A DNA stretch of 64,000 nt from Streptococcus australis (GCF_901543175.1 NZ_LR594040.1:372001-436000), one strand, 5' to 3'; counted from the stretch's first letter, positions 1 through 9,834 are shown. The notes: generated by a model from the sequence alone, not told the origin. Program-made: numbers and translations.

Positions 1-1122
1 CATTTCAACCAAGTTTTCTGGTGTCAATTCGATTTGTTCGAGAGTTTTGCCTTCTGCGTTCAAGAATTGAGCGACTTCACCTTGGAGCCAGTTAGAGACT
101 TGTTTGGCATCACCACCGAGGGCAACAGCTTTTTCAAAGAAGTCAGAAGTGACTTTGTTTGCAGTCAACTGGCTAGCATCGTAGTCTGACAAGCCAAGGT
201 CAGATACGTAGCGCGCACGGCGTTCCTTTGGAAACTCTGGCAACTCTGTACGCATTTCTCCGATCCACTCATCTGAGATTTCAAAGAGGGGTAGGTCTGG
301 TTCTGGGAAGTAGCGGTAGTCTGCAGCTCCTTCCTTGACACGCATGAGGATGGTTGCTTTGTTAGTTTCATCGTAACGGCGTGTTTCTTGGCGGATTTGG
401 CCACCTGAGCGAAGGATTTCAGCTTGACGTTGGACTTCGTATTCGAGACCCTTGCGAACGTTTGAGAAGGAATTGAGGTTTTTCAACTCAGTCTTGGTAC
501 CGAATTTCTCTTGACCATAAGGACGAAGAGAGATATTGGCATCCACACGCATGGAACCTTCTTCCATCTTAACGTCAGATATACCAGCGTACTGGATGAC
601 TTCCTTGAGGGCTGTCAGATAAGCGTAGGCTTCTTCAGGTGAACGCATATCGGCCTCAGATACAATCTCAATCAAGGGAACTCCCTGGCGGTTGAGGTCA
701 ACATAAGAGTAGCCATCTGTACCGTGGGTGTTTTTACCAGCGTCTTCTTCTAGGTGGGCACGTTCGATACCGATTTTCTTGGTCGTACCGTCTTCTAGCT
801 CCACTTCAATCCAGCCGTTATAACCGATTGGCTCATCAAACTGGGAAATTTGGTAGGCTTTTGGATTATCAGGATAGAAGTAGTTCTTGCGGTCAAAGTG
901 CATGTGCTTGTGGATGTCCATGTTGAGGGCAAGAGCAGCTTTGATACCGGCATCAACAACACCTTTATTGAGAACTGGCAGAACTCCTGGGAAAGACCAG
1001 TCAATCACGTTGGTGTTGGCGTTTTGGTCATTTCCGAAGTGGGCAGAAGTTGGTGAGAAGATTTTTGAATTGGTGTTGAGCTCTACGTGGACTTCAAGTC
1101 CAATAACTGTTTCAAAGTTCAT
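1..1122 (-). CDS. gatB: Asp-tRNA(Asn)/Glu-tRNA(Gln) amidotransferase subunit B, 3' part outside the window
   Basis: GatB binds mischarged Glu-tRNA(Gln) or Asp-tRNA(Asn), phosphorylates the acyl group and accepts ammonia from GatA to make Gln-tRNA or Asn-tRNA in the cytoplasm. The first 374 codons are visible. The N-terminus reads [20 protein letters not shown], the typical GatB opening, followed by conserved stretches such as [13 protein letters not shown] and [10 protein letters not shown]. The ATG shares one base with the gatA stop codon, so translation is probably coupled. The C-terminal tail/YqeY-like domain lies beyond base 1. It is the last visible gene of a gatC-gatA-gatB operon. The identification is very secure. 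Confidence 0.97.
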   Translation of the reverse strand, partial: MNFETVIGLEVHVELNTNSKIFSPTSAHFGNDQNANTNVIDWSFPGVLPVLNKGVVDAGIKAALALNMDIHKHMHFDRKNYFYPDNPKAYQISQFDEPIGYNGWIEVELEDGTTKKIGIERAHLEEDAGKNTHGTDGYSYVDLNRQGVPLIEIVSEADMRSPEEAYAYLTALKEVIQYAGISDVKMEEGSMRVDANISLRPYGQEKFGTKTELKNLNSFSNVRKGLEYEVQRQAEILRSGGQIRQETRRYDETNKATILMRVKEGAADYRYFPEPDLPLFEISDEWIGEMRTELPEFPKERRARYVSDLGLSDYDASQLTANKVTSDFFEKAVALGGDAKQVSNWLQGEVAQFLNAEGKTLEQIELTPENLVEM

Positions 1123-2588
1123 TAGTTGTCACCTCCAAAAATCACGGGTTGTTGTTTGTGGTAGTCTGTTGTTGCTTCAAAAGCAGCGGCAGCTTGGTAA
1201 ATGGTCTCCTCAGAGTATTTAGGACCAATCAATTGGAGACCGACAGGTAGACCTTGAGAAAATCCAGCAGGAATCGAAATCCCTGGAAGACCTGCCAAGT
1301 TGACTGGGATGGTCAAAAGGTCAGCCAAGTACATGGCAACGGGGTCATGGTTGAGGGAGTCCAAATCATAGGCAACGCTTGGAGCAGTTGGTCCCAAAAT
1401 CAAGTCGTAATCCGCAAAGACTTTTTCAAAATCTTGGATGATGAGGGTACGGACTTGTCCAGCCTTCTTGTAGTAGGCATCGTAGTAACCTGATGAAAGA
1501 CTGAAAGTACCTAGCATGATACGACGTTTCACTTCTTCACCGAAACCTTGACTGCGGCTGTTTACATAGATTTCATCAAGGTTGCTTGCATCCTCTGCGC
1601 GGTAGCCGTAACGGATACCGTCAAAGCGTTGCAAGTTTGATGAAGCTTCTGATGAAGCAATGATGTAGTAAACGGCAACACCGTATTTAGAGTGGGGAAG
1701 GCTGACTTCTTCGACAATAGCGCCAAGTTTCTCGAAGTGTTTGGCCGCGTTCAAGATTGTTTCCTTAACCTCTGGGTCAATTCCTTCACCAAGGTATTCT
1801 TTAGGCAAAGCGATTTTCATGCCCTTGATGTCTTGACCGATTTTGGAAGTAAAGTCGGCAATGCGGACAGGAGCAGAAGTAGAGTCTTTTGCATCTTCGC
1901 TGGCAATAGCGTTGAGCAAGAGGGCATTCTCCTTAACAGTTGGTGCAAAAGGTCCGATCTGGTCTAGTGAGCTACCGAAAGCAATGAGACCGAAACGTGA
2001 AACCGTTCCGTAGGTTGGTTTGAGACCAACAATCCCGTTGAAGGCAGCAGGTTGGCGGATAGAACCACCAGTATCAGAACCAAGTGACAAGCGGACTTGT
2101 CCTGAGGCTACAGCTGCGGCAGAACCACTTGATGAACCACCAGGAACCTTGCTGTGGTCCCAAGCATTTTTAGTGGCACCATAGTGAGAAGTTTCACCTG
2201 ATCCACCCATGGCAAATTCGTCCATGTTAGTTTTCCCAACAACAATCATACCTTTAGTTTTGGCATTGGAAACGGCTGTCGCATCAAAGATAGGCTCGTA
2301 GTTGTAGAGCATTTTTGAGGCTGCAGTTGTCAGGATACCATCTGTAGAGATATTATCTTTAACGGCCAGCGGAATTCCTGAAAGGACATTATCCACATCA
2401 ATTCCAGCTTCATCAATAGCCTTAGCTTGAGCGAGGGCTTGCTCTTCAGCGATGGTAATAAAAGCATTGATAGCCGTCTCGCGAGATTTGATATCTTCAA
2501 GCGTTGCTTGTGTCAATTCAGTTGCAGAAATTTCCTTAGAGACAAGGAGGTTGTGCAAGTCTTCAATGGTTTTGTTATTAAAAGTCAT
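1122..2588 (-). CDS. gatA: Asp-tRNA(Asn)/Glu-tRNA(Gln) amidotransferase subunit A
   Basis: GatA is the amidase subunit that hydrolyses glutamine and channels ammonia to GatB. The 488-residue length is normal. The amidase-signature Ser-cisSer-Lys triad is visible: Lys in GIPLAVKDN (about residue 77), and the Gly/Ser-rich stretch [15 protein letters not shown] followed by [13 protein letters not shown] (about residues 148-182). The gene overlaps the gatC stop by one base at its start and gatB by one base at its end, a tightly coupled operon. Confidence 0.98.
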   Translation of the reverse strand: MTFNNKTIEDLHNLLVSKEISATELTQATLEDIKSRETAINAFITIAEEQALAQAKAIDEAGIDVDNVLSGIPLAVKDNISTDGILTTAASKMLYNYEPIFDATAVSNAKTKGMIVVGKTNMDEFAMGGSGETSHYGATKNAWDHSKVPGGSSSGSAAAVASGQVRLSLGSDTGGSIRQPAAFNGIVGLKPTYGTVSRFGLIAFGSSLDQIGPFAPTVKENALLLNAIASEDAKDSTSAPVRIADFTSKIGQDIKGMKIALPKEYLGEGIDPEVKETILNAAKHFEKLGAIVEEVSLPHSKYGVAVYYIIASSEASSNLQRFDGIRYGYRAEDASNLDEIYVNSRSQGFGEEVKRRIMLGTFSLSSGYYDAYYKKAGQVRTLIIQDFEKVFADYDLILGPTAPSVAYDLDSLNHDPVAMYLADLLTIPVNLAGLPGISIPAGFSQGLPVGLQLIGPKYSEETIYQAAAAFEATTDYHKQQPVIFGGDN

Positions 2589-2890
2589 TAGGCATCTCCT
2601 CCATCATCTAGGATAGCTGGTACCTTGATATAGTAGTTATCTTTTTCAGGTACGTTTTTAAACAAGCAATCACGGTCTGTTCCTTCTTCGGCCACATCAG
2701 GGCGGAGTACGGTCTTACGGTCAGCCATGGTTGTAGTAGGTGCGACACCAGTTGTGTCGACTTCGCTTAGCAATTCAACCATGTCAACAATCTTAGACAA
2801 GGTTGTCGCAAAGGCGGCAGTTTCTTCTTCAGAGAATTTTAATTTTGAAAGATTGGCAACGTGTGTTACCTCTTCTTGCGTAATTTTCAT
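2588..2890 (-). CDS. gatC: Asp-tRNA(Asn)/Glu-tRNA(Gln) amidotransferase subunit C
   Basis: GatC is the small (100 residue) stabilising subunit that wraps the GatA-GatB interface. It starts [21 protein letters not shown], the family pattern, and contains the central [12 protein letters not shown] segment (streptococcal form of the usual DT-gv-P-t motif). An AAAGGA ribosome-binding site lies 7-8 bases before the ATG. As the first gene of gatCAB, its promoter must lie within 2891-2983; an AT-rich stretch (TAAAAT on the minus strand near 2931-2936) is the only candidate and has no convincing -35. Confidence 0.97.
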   Translation of the reverse strand: MKITQEEVTHVANLSKLKFSEEETAAFATTLSKIVDMVELLSEVDTTGVAPTTTMADRKTVLRPDVAEEGTDRDCLFKNVPEKDNYYIKVPAILDDGGDA

Positions 2891-2983
2891 CTTGCATCCT
2901 TTCGTGAAATGATGATTTTTAGTCTGTTCTATTTTACCATATTTTCCTATAAATAAGGGAGCCGAACTAAAAAGAAATAGAAA

Positions 2984-3012
2984 TTGAAAAATCGCTTTTA
3001 ATTCGCTATAAT
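2984..3012 (+). promoter_or_regulatory. Sigma-A type promoter for the YwaF-like gene
   Basis: TTGAAA (2984-2989), a 17-base spacer and TATAAT (3007-3012) form a near-consensus vegetative promoter 43 bases before the ATG at 3056. It fires away from the divergent gatC. Confidence 0.8.
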
Positions 3013-3055
3013 GGTTAAACTAGAGAATAGAAAAAATAAGAGTTAGGATAGAAAT

Positions 3056-3748
3056 ATGTTCCATCAATTTATCACCAGATTTCAAACGGTTCCTCCTCCC
3101 ATTTCACTCTTTTGGTATGGGGTTATGATGTTTCTCTTAGTACTTTGTATTTATGGAGCACTTGCTTATCACAAGAATCCGAAATTTGTCCGCTTGTTTA
3201 AGGGGATTCAGATCCTCCAGTTGCTAGCCCTATATAGCTGGTATGTTGGTTTGGAGATTCCATTTTCTAATAGCCTTCCATTTTATCATTGCCGTTTGGC
3301 TATGTTTGCAGTGGTTTTCTTACCAGATAAATGGCGGAGCAAGCAATATTTTGCCCTCTTAGGAGTAAGTGGAGCGGTCTTTGCCTTGGTTTATCCGGTT
3401 TTTGACCCCTATGACTTCCCCCATATCACTAGTTTTTCATTTTTGATTGGGCACTATGCCCTTTTGGTCAATTCCTTGGTCTACTTGATGAATCACTATG
3501 ACAAGAGCCTGCTCAAGAAATATATGATAGTAGCCTACACCTTTGTTCTCAATCTCTTTCTAGTTGGGGTTAATCAGGTGACTGGTGGAAATTATGGCCT
3601 CTTAAGAGATACACCGTTTATCCCGAATGCTCCTCTATGGATAAAGTACCTCCTTGTGTCGGTTATTCTTTCTCTAGCTTTGCTTCTCTTTGATATCTTG
3701 TTCAAGAAACGGTGGAAAAAGAGAAATCAGGCGCAATCTGTGCTCTAG
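3056..3748 (+). CDS. TIGR02206 / YwaF-like integral membrane protein
   Basis: The 230-residue protein is almost entirely hydrophobic with about six to seven predicted helices, for example near residues 20-38, 48-63, 73-85, 97-113, 123-138, 155-172 and 195-215. The length, the CRLAMF segment after helix 3 and the HYDKS loop recall the TIGR02206 (B. subtilis YwaF) family, whose function is unknown. It is monocistronic: its own promoter lies upstream and a separate promoter for prfC follows. The C-terminus is basic (KKRWKKRNQ), probably cytoplasmic. Family assignment is from memory of the pattern, without a search. Confidence 0.75.
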   Translation: MFHQFITRFQTVPPPISLFWYGVMMFLLVLCIYGALAYHKNPKFVRLFKGIQILQLLALYSWYVGLEIPFSNSLPFYHCRLAMFAVVFLPDKWRSKQYFALLGVSGAVFALVYPVFDPYDFPHITSFSFLIGHYALLVNSLVYLMNHYDKSLLKKYMIVAYTFVLNLFLVGVNQVTGGNYGLLRDTPFIPNAPLWIKYLLVSVILSLALLLFDILFKKRWKKRNQAQSVL

Positions 3749-3772
3749 CTTGCCTTTTCATCAGATGAGCAA

Positions 3773-3801
3773 TTGAAAAACTCCCCAAAATCCGATATAA
3801 T
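3773..3801 (+). promoter_or_regulatory. Promoter of prfC
   Basis: TTGAAA (3773-3778), 17 bases, TATAAT (3796-3801). The leader to the prfC ATG at 3891 is about 80-85 bases. The promoter has the same hexamers and spacing as the one at 2984-3012. Confidence 0.8.
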
Positions 3802-3890
3802 GGAGAGTTGAAAGGATTGGAATATTCCGATGTAAAAATATAAAATAAAATATAGCATTCACTATTATCCTAAAAAAAGAGAGAGAAGAT

Positions 3891-5435
3891 ATGACTATTC
3901 AAGAAGAAATTAAGAAACGCCGTACCTTTGCCATCATTTCCCACCCGGACGCGGGGAAAACAACCATCACTGAGCAGTTGCTCTACTTTGGGGGCGAGAT
4001 TCGTGAGGCTGGTACTGTAAAAGGGAAGAAGACAGGGACTTTTGCCAAGTCTGACTGGATGGATATTGAGAAACAACGTGGGATTTCGGTAACTTCATCT
4101 GTGATGCAATTTGACTACGACGGCAAACGTGTCAATATCCTAGACACACCAGGACACGAGGACTTCTCAGAAGATACCTATCGTACCTTGATGGCGGTGG
4201 ATGCTGCGGTCATGGTGGTGGATTCTGCCAAGGGTATCGAGGCCCAAACCAAGAAATTGTTTGAAGTTGTTAAACACCGTGGCATTCCAGTCTTTACCTT
4301 TATGAACAAGTTGGACCGTGATGGTCGTGAGCCACTGGACCTCTTGCAAGAACTAGAAGAAGTTCTAGGTATTGCGAGTTATCCGATGAACTGGCCAATC
4401 GGGATGGGGAAAGCCTTTGAAGGTCTCTATGACCTCTATAATCAACGCTTGGAACTCTATAAAGGGGATGAACGTTTTGCCAGCCTAGAAGATGGCGACA
4501 AACTTTTTGTGAGCAATCCTTTCTATGAGCAAGTCAAAGATGATATTGAACTTTTAAATGAAGCAGGAAATGAATTCTCAGAGGAAGCCATTCTTGCAGG
4601 TGATTTGACTCCGGTATTCTTTGGGTCAGCTCTCACTAACTTTGGTGTGCAGACCTTCCTTGAGACTTTCCTCAAGTTTGCGCCAGAGCCACATGGACAC
4701 AAGAAAATAGACGGTGAAATTGTGGATCCTTACGACAAGGATTTCTCAGGCTTTGTCTTTAAAATTCAAGCCAACATGGACCCTCGTCACCGCGACCGCA
4801 TCGCCTTTGTCCGTATCGTTTCGGGTGAATTTGAACGTGGTATGAGTGTCAACCTGCCTCGTACTGGTAAGGGTGCCAAGCTGTCTAATGTTACTCAGTT
4901 TATGGCGGAAAGTCGTGAGAATGTCACCAATGCCGTAGCTGGAGATATCATCGGGGTTTACGATACAGGTACTTATCAGGTTGGGGATACCTTGACGGTT
5001 GGAAAAAACAAGTTTGAATTTGAACCACTGCCAACCTTTACTCCAGAGATTTTTATGAAGGTTTCGCCTAAGAATGTCATGAAACAAAAATCCTTCCACA
5101 AGGGCATGGAGCAGTTGGTACAAGAAGGAGCCATCCAGCTTTATAAGAATTACCAAACAGGCGAGTACATGCTAGGCGCAGTCGGACAACTCCAGTTTGA
5201 AGTCTTCAAGCACCGCATGGAAGGCGAGTATAACGCTGAAGTTGTTATGACTCCAATGGGTAAAAAGACAGTCCGTTGGATCAAGCCAGAGGACCTAGAC
5301 GAACGCATGTCTTCAAGTCGAAACATCTTGGCCAAGGATCGCTTCGACCAACCTGTCTTCCTCTTTGAAAACGACTTTGCCCTCCGCTGGTTTGCGGATA
5401 AGTACCCAGATGTAGAGTTGGAAGAGAAGATGTAA
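3891..5435 (+). CDS. prfC: Peptide chain release factor 3
   Basis: RF3 is the translational GTPase that recycles RF1/RF2 from terminated ribosomes. The 514-residue protein has the G1 loop HPDAGKTT (about residues 19-26), G2/G3 with GISVTSSV and DTPGHEDF, and G4 NKLD. Domain II and III motifs follow ([11 protein letters not shown] near residue 430). The length and the RF3-specific KSDWMDIE switch segment separate it from EF-G. An AGAGAGAAG ribosome-binding site precedes the ATG. It is transcribed alone. Confidence 0.98.
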   Translation: MTIQEEIKKRRTFAIISHPDAGKTTITEQLLYFGGEIREAGTVKGKKTGTFAKSDWMDIEKQRGISVTSSVMQFDYDGKRVNILDTPGHEDFSEDTYRTLMAVDAAVMVVDSAKGIEAQTKKLFEVVKHRGIPVFTFMNKLDRDGREPLDLLQELEEVLGIASYPMNWPIGMGKAFEGLYDLYNQRLELYKGDERFASLEDGDKLFVSNPFYEQVKDDIELLNEAGNEFSEEAILAGDLTPVFFGSALTNFGVQTFLETFLKFAPEPHGHKKIDGEIVDPYDKDFSGFVFKIQANMDPRHRDRIAFVRIVSGEFERGMSVNLPRTGKGAKLSNVTQFMAESRENVTNAVAGDIIGVYDTGTYQVGDTLTVGKNKFEFEPLPTFTPEIFMKVSPKNVMKQKSFHKGMEQLVQEGAIQLYKNYQTGEYMLGAVGQLQFEVFKHRMEGEYNAEVVMTPMGKKTVRWIKPEDLDERMSSSRNILAKDRFDQPVFLFENDFALRWFADKYPDVELEEKM

Positions 5436-5442
5436 CTCAGCA

Positions 5443-5475
5443 CCAACAATTGGAACTAAAGTTCCTAATTGTTGG
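5443..5475 (+). terminator. Hairpin after prfC
   Basis: Arms CCAACAATTGGAAC and GTTCCTAATTGTTGG pair around a TAAA loop with one bulged base, 7 bases after the prfC stop. No T-run follows, so it may be an mRNA 3'-stabilising hairpin rather than a strong intrinsic terminator. It begins the hairpin-rich region described next. Confidence 0.55.
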
Positions 5476-5478
5476 ACG

Positions 5479-5844
5479 CTAGTCGCTATTTGGCGAACTA
5501 GCTAACTGCCTTACTAACTCATCGGCGAAAAATAATCGTTTTCGCCTCTTCGTGTCGTAGGAAACTGAATTTTGATGATTGTGTAACAATCTAAGTAACT
5601 AACGCCAAGTTCTATGGAACTTGGCTAGGCGCTCCACTAGTAAAGTTTTACGAATAATATCGATTCGTAAAACTTTACGTCGTAACGGGTAGTGAGTGGT
5701 CTAGCTAACTGCCTTACTAACTACGTTTGGCAAATATAATCGATTTGCCAAACTTCGTGTCGTAGTGTAAAAATCTGCTTACCTAAACGCTTCACTAGGA
5801 AAAGTCCGCGAATAATATCGATTCGTGGACTTTTCCTAGTGAAG
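5479..5844. repeat. Cluster of modular hairpins with conserved 7-nt loops and variable stems
   Basis: Non-coding stretch. Four perfect or near-perfect hairpins carry one of two 7-base loops: ATAATCG (stem 5524-5531/5539-5546 and stem 5725-5735/5743-5753) and AATATCG (stem 5640-5655/5663-5678 and stem 5790-5813/5821-5844, 24 bp with one G-T pair). The stems are unrelated in sequence. The two ATAATCG hairpins are each preceded by the same 22-bp block beginning CTAGCTAACTGCC (5498-5519 and 5701-5722) and followed by the same 13-mer CTTCGTGTCGTAG (5548-5560 and 5753-5765). Further inverted repeats lie at 5479-5502 and 5604-5624. I do not recognise it as BOX, RUP or SPRITE. No ORF with a ribosome-binding site is present. 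Confidence 0.85.
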
Positions 5845-5866
5845 GTAATTGAAGTCAAAGGTAAAT

Positions 5867-5914
5867 TAAAAACCTCAGAGAAATCATGTTACATGAATTC
5901 TTCTGAGGTTTTTC
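5867..5914. terminator. Terminator of the DUF939 gene (probably bidirectional)
   Basis: AAAACCTCAGA and TTCTGAGGTTTTT form a stem with an A-run on one side and a T-run on the other, abutting the stop codon of the minus-strand gene ending at 5914. It can act on both strands and closes off the hairpin cluster. Confidence 0.75.
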
Positions 5915-6867
5915 TAGTTTCCATATTTCTGATAAAAATCGACCTTGACCTGAATGAAGGTTTCGGCTTCGCGTAGTAGCTGCAGGAGGGTGGCACGGGT
6001 CTCAAACTCCTCACGTGTTTTAGGGAGACTCCGATTGCGGAAGACTTGCAGATAGCGTTCGATGTCATCAAGTAAGTCATGAGCAGGATTGGTTTGGCTT
6101 AGCTGGGTAGCAATCTTAGAAAAGAGTTGGGCCAAGATCAAGCTCTCACTAGCAGCTAGGTGACAGGTATTGATCTGCTGGGCCATATTTCGCAGGATAC
6201 GACTTTGCTGTTGCCTCATCTCAAAGTAGTGGATATGGTAGTCCGTCTGGTGAAAGAGGTGATTTGAGTGATCCAAATAGACCAGCTTGAGGGCTTCATC
6301 GAGGAGGCTGTCTAATTCGTCAACGAGTTGGGCTTGATTGCGTCCGTCTCCCCTTGACAGATAGTACTTAAAGCGAAGGAGGATATCTTTTAACTTTTCT
6401 TCGACCTGAAGGTGGTAGCTTTGGATGGCTTTCTCACGAGAGGGCATATAAAGATTGACCAATAGAGCAAAGCTTGTCCCGATGAGAAAGAGGAACACTT
6501 CATTAAGCAAGAGCTCTGGAGAGGTAGACTCTTGTACCAAAAGATGACTGACCAAGACACTGCTAGGGGTGATGCCGATTTCCCAGCCCATTTTGTAAGC
6601 AAGAGGGACATAGAGAGCCAGATAGAGGCCTAGGCTCCAGATGTGAAAGCCTGTCAGCTGAAAGGCTAGAACACCGATAGCGAGCGCTAGGAGCATGGAA
6701 AAGAGGCGGTTACGTGCCAATTTCAGTGTGCTTCTGCGCGTGTCGGATAGGCTTAAGAGGGAGATAATTCCAGCTGAAACCGCTGATGATAAATCTAAAA
6801 AATAAGCTAGAAAACAAGCGAGGCAGGTCGCTAAGATCAGTTTTGTCGTACGTTGGGTGATAGACAT
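5914..6867 (-). CDS. Aromatic acid exporter-like (ArAE_1/DUF939) membrane protein
   Basis: The 317-residue protein has an N-terminal half with about five membrane helices (roughly residues 8-27, 30-45, 56-72, 75-92, 120-142) and a C-terminal cytoplasmic half rich in charged, probably helical segments. This is the layout of the DUF939/ArAE_1 family found in many streptococci. The usual start MSITQRTTKLILAT with an AGGAAA site upstream is used. Substrate is unknown; an efflux role is only inferred from the family name. It is convergent with prfC and downstream of sstT on the same strand, separated by its own gap of 67 bases with a terminator. Confidence 0.75.
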   Translation of the reverse strand: MSITQRTTKLILATCLACFLAYFLDLSSAVSAGIISLLSLSDTRRSTLKLARNRLFSMLLALAIGVLAFQLTGFHIWSLGLYLALYVPLAYKMGWEIGITPSSVLVSHLLVQESTSPELLLNEVFLFLIGTSFALLVNLYMPSREKAIQSYHLQVEEKLKDILLRFKYYLSRGDGRNQAQLVDELDSLLDEALKLVYLDHSNHLFHQTDYHIHYFEMRQQQSRILRNMAQQINTCHLAASESLILAQLFSKIATQLSQTNPAHDLLDDIERYLQVFRNRSLPKTREEFETRATLLQLLREAETFIQVKVDFYQKYGN

Positions 6868-6901
6868 GAGAATTTCCTATAATACTAGAATAAGAGTATA
6901 A

Positions 6902-6927
6902 AAGACAAGACTTGGAAGACTTGTCTT
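6902..6927 (-). terminator. Terminator after sstT
   Basis: AAGACAAG and CTTGTCTT pair (12-bp arms with one mismatch) in the gap between sstT and the next minus-strand gene; in minus-strand sense the stem is followed by TTTTAT. Confidence 0.6.
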
Positions 6928-6934
6928 AAAAAAT

Positions 6935-8140
6935 CTATTTTTTACGTGCCGACGCGTACTCAGCCACTGCTGTAAAGAGAACGTCGGTAGAAGAGTTCAG
7001 GGCAGTTTCACAGGAGTCTTGGACGACACCGATGACAAAACCAACTCCGACTACCTGCATAGCAACGTCATTTGAAATCCCAAAGAGACTACAAGCGACG
7101 GGAATGAGGAGGAGTGATCCACCAGCGATTCCAGAAGCTCCGCAGGCAGAAATAGCAGCCACTACACTGAGCACAAAAGCTGTACCAAAGTCGACAGAGA
7201 TTCCTAGCGTATTGACTGCAGCTAGAGTCAGAATGTTAATGGTTACGGCAGCGCCAGCCATGTTAATAGTGGAGCCAAGGGGGATAGAAACAGAGTAGGT
7301 ATCTGGATTGAGTCCTAGATCTTGGCAGAGTTTCATGTTGACAGGGATATTAGCGGCAGAACTACGAGTAAAGAAAGCTGTAATTCCACTGACACGCAAA
7401 CATTTAAAAACAAGGGGATAAGGATTTTTTCTCATAAAGAAAAAGGCAATGAGGGGATTGATGAAAAGGGCCACAAAAGCCATAGTTGCAATCAAGAGCC
7501 CTAGCAAAATTCCGTAGTTAGCAAGGCTGGTAATTCCTTTATCAGAGATGGTCTTGAAGACCAAGCCCATAATTCCGAAAGGTGCCAAATTGATAATCCA
7601 CTCCACAATCTTGGAAGTTACACCAGCCATGGTTTTGAGCAATTCCTTGCTGTTTTTGCTAGCTTCTCTCATAGCAAGTCCAAAGACAACAGCCCAGGAT
7701 AGGATCCCGATATAATTAGCTTGGACGATGGCATTGAGGGGATTGTCCACGAGATTCAGTAGGAGGTTGCTGAGAACTTGACCGATGCCATCTGGTGGGG
7801 CAATCTCTGTGCTCGCACTGCTGAGAGTAATCTGGACGGGGAAGAGAAAACTAGCCAGTACGGCAATCAAGGCAGCTGCAAAGGTACCGAGTAGATAGAG
7901 AAAAATAACGGTCTTCATATTGGTATCTTGCCCTTTTTGATGTTGTGAGAGGGCATTTGCGACGAGGGTAAAGACCAAGACAGGAGCGATGGCTTTCAGA
8001 CCCCCAACGAATAGGTCACCGAGAATGCCGAGCCCTGACAGACTAGGAAAAAGTAGCCCTAGAGAGGCTCCAAGAAGCATGCCGATTAGGATACGTTTGA
8101 TGAGGCTGGCCTTGTTCCAGGCTCGAATAATTCTTTTCAT
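6935..8140 (-). CDS. sstT: Serine/threonine:Na+ symporter SstT
   Basis: This is a dicarboxylate/amino acid:cation symporter (DAACS) family protein that takes up serine and threonine with sodium. The 401 residues start [20 protein letters not shown]. The family's reentrant-loop serine-rich motif ([14 protein letters not shown]) and the NMAGAAVTI motif are present, followed by the second loop region [18 protein letters not shown] chose the ATG at 8140 because AAGGAG lies 7 bases upstream and it matches family length. An upstream in-frame ATG at 8308 would add 56 residues with no ribosome-binding site and would start upstream of the promoter. Confidence 0.95.
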   Translation of the reverse strand: MKRIIRAWNKASLIKRILIGMLLGASLGLLFPSLSGLGILGDLFVGGLKAIAPVLVFTLVANALSQHQKGQDTNMKTVIFLYLLGTFAAALIAVLASFLFPVQITLSSASTEIAPPDGIGQVLSNLLLNLVDNPLNAIVQANYIGILSWAVVFGLAMREASKNSKELLKTMAGVTSKIVEWIINLAPFGIMGLVFKTISDKGITSLANYGILLGLLIATMAFVALFINPLIAFFFMRKNPYPLVFKCLRVSGITAFFTRSSAANIPVNMKLCQDLGLNPDTYSVSIPLGSTINMAGAAVTINILTLAAVNTLGISVDFGTAFVLSVVAAISACGASGIAGGSLLLIPVACSLFGISNDVAMQVVGVGFVIGVVQDSCETALNSSTDVLFTAVAEYASARKK

Positions 8141-8170
8141 AATAGTCTCCTTCAAAATGTATTGTTTATG

Positions 8171-8199
8171 ATTATAGTATAAATATGCCGTTGAGGCAA
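8171..8199 (-). promoter_or_regulatory. Promoter of sstT
   Basis: Minus-strand TTGCCT (8199-8194), 17-base spacer, TATAAT (8176-8171), 30 bases before the sstT ATG. This also argues against the longer N-terminus. Confidence 0.75.
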
Positions 8200-8263
8200 G
8201 TCTTTTTATTTGAGTTTGGGGGAATATTGGAATATTTATGAGGGAATTGAACGGGATGATTTG

Positions 8264-8272
8264 TGGTATAAT
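8264..8272 (+). promoter_or_regulatory. Extended -10 promoter of the mscS-like gene
   Basis: TGGTATAAT (8264-8272) is an extended -10 element, 18 bases before the ATG at 8291. No good -35 is present, as usual for this promoter class. Confidence 0.65.
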
Positions 8273-8290
8273 ACTAGAAAGGAGTTTTGT

Positions 8291-8851
8291 ATGCAAGAAT
8301 TTTTTCAACGTTATCTTGATAAATTGGATGTAACAAGTCTATTAGAGAATCTCTTGACCAAACTGATTTCTCTTTTGATTTTGTTTCTGCTATTTTATAT
8401 AGCTAAAAAGATGCTTCACGCGACTGTACGAAAGATTGTCAAGCCCTCACTTAAATTTTCCAATCGAGATGCTGGCAGACAAAAAACCATTTCTCGTTTG
8501 CTTGAGAATATCTTTAACTATAGCCTTTATTTCTTTTTAATCTACTGTATCTTGTCCATTTTAGGTTTGCCAGTTTCCAGCCTCCTTGCTGGGGCAGGGA
8601 TTGCTGGAGTGGCTATCGGTATGGGAGCACAAGGTTTTCTATCTGATGTCATCAATGGCTTTTTCATCCTCTTTGAACGCCAGATCGATGTGGGCGACGA
8701 AGTGGTTCTCACAAATGGACCGATTACCGTATCTGGCAAGGTTGTCAGTGTAGGAATCCGTACGACCCAACTTCGCAGCGATGACCAAGCTCTTCACTTT
8801 GTTCCCAACCGAAATATCACTGTTGTCAGCAACTTTTCCCGCCCAGAGTAA
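8291..8851 (+). CDS. Small MscS-family mechanosensitive channel
   Basis: The 186-residue protein has helix 1 (about residues 17-40), helix 2 (about 66-86) and the pore-lining TM3 with the Gly/Ala pattern [20 protein letters not shown], followed by the beta-domain signature [16 protein letters not shown]. This is the MscS core that releases solutes on hypo-osmotic shock. It ends at [15 protein letters not shown], right after the beta domain, so it lacks the alpha/beta C-terminal cage of E. coli MscS (286 residues). The start MQEFF follows AAAGGAG at 8 bases; a longer in-frame start at 8210 would precede the promoter. Confidence 0.88.
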   Translation: MQEFFQRYLDKLDVTSLLENLLTKLISLLILFLLFYIAKKMLHATVRKIVKPSLKFSNRDAGRQKTISRLLENIFNYSLYFFLIYCILSILGLPVSSLLAGAGIAGVAIGMGAQGFLSDVINGFFILFERQIDVGDEVVLTNGPITVSGKVVSVGIRTTQLRSDDQALHFVPNRNITVVSNFSRPE

Positions 8852-8873
8852 GTCTGCTATTTTGGCAGATTTG

Positions 8874-8882
8874 TGGTACAAT
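8874..8882 (+). promoter_or_regulatory. Extended -10 promoter of corA-like gene
   Basis: TGGTACAAT (8874-8882) lies 27 bases before the ATG at 8909. The preceding AAGTCTGC...GGCAGATTT inverted repeat (about 8850-8872) may weakly terminate the upstream gene. Confidence 0.55.
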
Positions 8883-8908
8883 AGAAAGAGTTTGGCAAAG
8901 GAGAGAGT

Positions 8909-9817
8909 ATGCTATTTGTAGAGAAAAAACTAGGTCATGATTGTACCTGGATAGACCTTGATGTGGACAAGATTAAAAACATGGAAGATCTTTCTGACGT
9001 CTATGGATTGGACAAGGAAACCATTGAGTATGCTCTAGATAGAAATGAACGAGCCCACATGGATTATAACCGTGAAACGGGGACGGTAACCTTCATTTAT
9101 AATGTTCTTGATTTAGAAAAAGACAAGGAATACTATGAAGCGATTCCGATGACCTTTATCGTTGAAAAACAACGGTTGATCACTATCAGCAATCACAAGA
9201 ATACTTATGTGATTAAACGCATGGCGACCTATCTTGAAAGCCATGAAATTATTTCAATCTACAAATTTCTTTTTGCCAGTTTAGAGATTATTAGCAATGC
9301 TTATTATCCAGTTATTGAAGAGATGGATAAAAGTAAGGATGAAATCAGTGCACTTCTTCGTCAAAAAACAACTAAAAAAAATCTTTTTGCCCTCTCTGAC
9401 TTGGAAACTGGTATGGTTTACTTGACAGCTGCTGCCAAACAAAATCGTCTCCTCTTGGAACACATCCAAGGGCATGCTCTTTATCGCAATCTTAATGAGG
9501 TAGAAAGAGAGCAGTTTGACGATGCCATGATTGAAGCCCATCAGTTGGTTTCGATGACAGACTTGATTTCTCAAGTTTTGCAACAACTCTCAGCCTCTTA
9601 CAACAACATCCTAAATAATAATTTGAATGATAATTTGACAACTTTGACAATTATCTCAGTCTTGCTGGCTATCCTTGCGGTTATTACAGGATTCTTCGGA
9701 ATGAATGTCCCTTTACCGTTTACAGATGAACCGAATGCTTGGATTTATATTTTGATAGCTAGTCTAATTTTATGGGCAGTCTTAGCCCAATGTTTAAAGA
9801 AAATTGCTAGAAATTAA
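8909..9817 (+). CDS. corA: CorA-family magnesium transporter
   Basis: The 302-residue protein has a long cytoplasmic N-terminal domain and two C-terminal helices (about residues 241-262 and 275-296). The signature GMN motif is seen in GFFGMNVPLPF between them, forming the selectivity loop of the pentameric Mg2+ channel. A GGAGAG site precedes the ATG. It has its own promoter. The next gene yqeG begins 18 bases later and may be co-transcribed. A role in another divalent ion cannot be excluded from sequence. Confidence 0.92.
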   Translation: MLFVEKKLGHDCTWIDLDVDKIKNMEDLSDVYGLDKETIEYALDRNERAHMDYNRETGTVTFIYNVLDLEKDKEYYEAIPMTFIVEKQRLITISNHKNTYVIKRMATYLESHEIISIYKFLFASLEIISNAYYPVIEEMDKSKDEISALLRQKTTKKNLFALSDLETGMVYLTAAAKQNRLLLEHIQGHALYRNLNEVEREQFDDAMIEAHQLVSMTDLISQVLQQLSASYNNILNNNLNDNLTTLTIISVLLAILAVITGFFGMNVPLPFTDEPNAWIYILIASLILWAVLAQCLKKIARN

Positions 9818-9834
9818 AAAGAAAAGGAGCCAGA

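Noticed and set aside
5479..5844. BOX, RUP or SPRITE element
   Set aside because: The sequences do not match those pneumococcal repeats as I know them; the flanks and loops are different.
8210..8290. N-terminal extension of the MscS-like protein
   Set aside because: It would begin before the extended -10 at 8264-8272; AAAGGAG supports 8291.
6935..8308. A 457-residue form of SstT starting at 8308
   Set aside because: The start would lie upstream of the promoter at 8171-8199 and has no ribosome-binding site; AAGGAG supports 8140.
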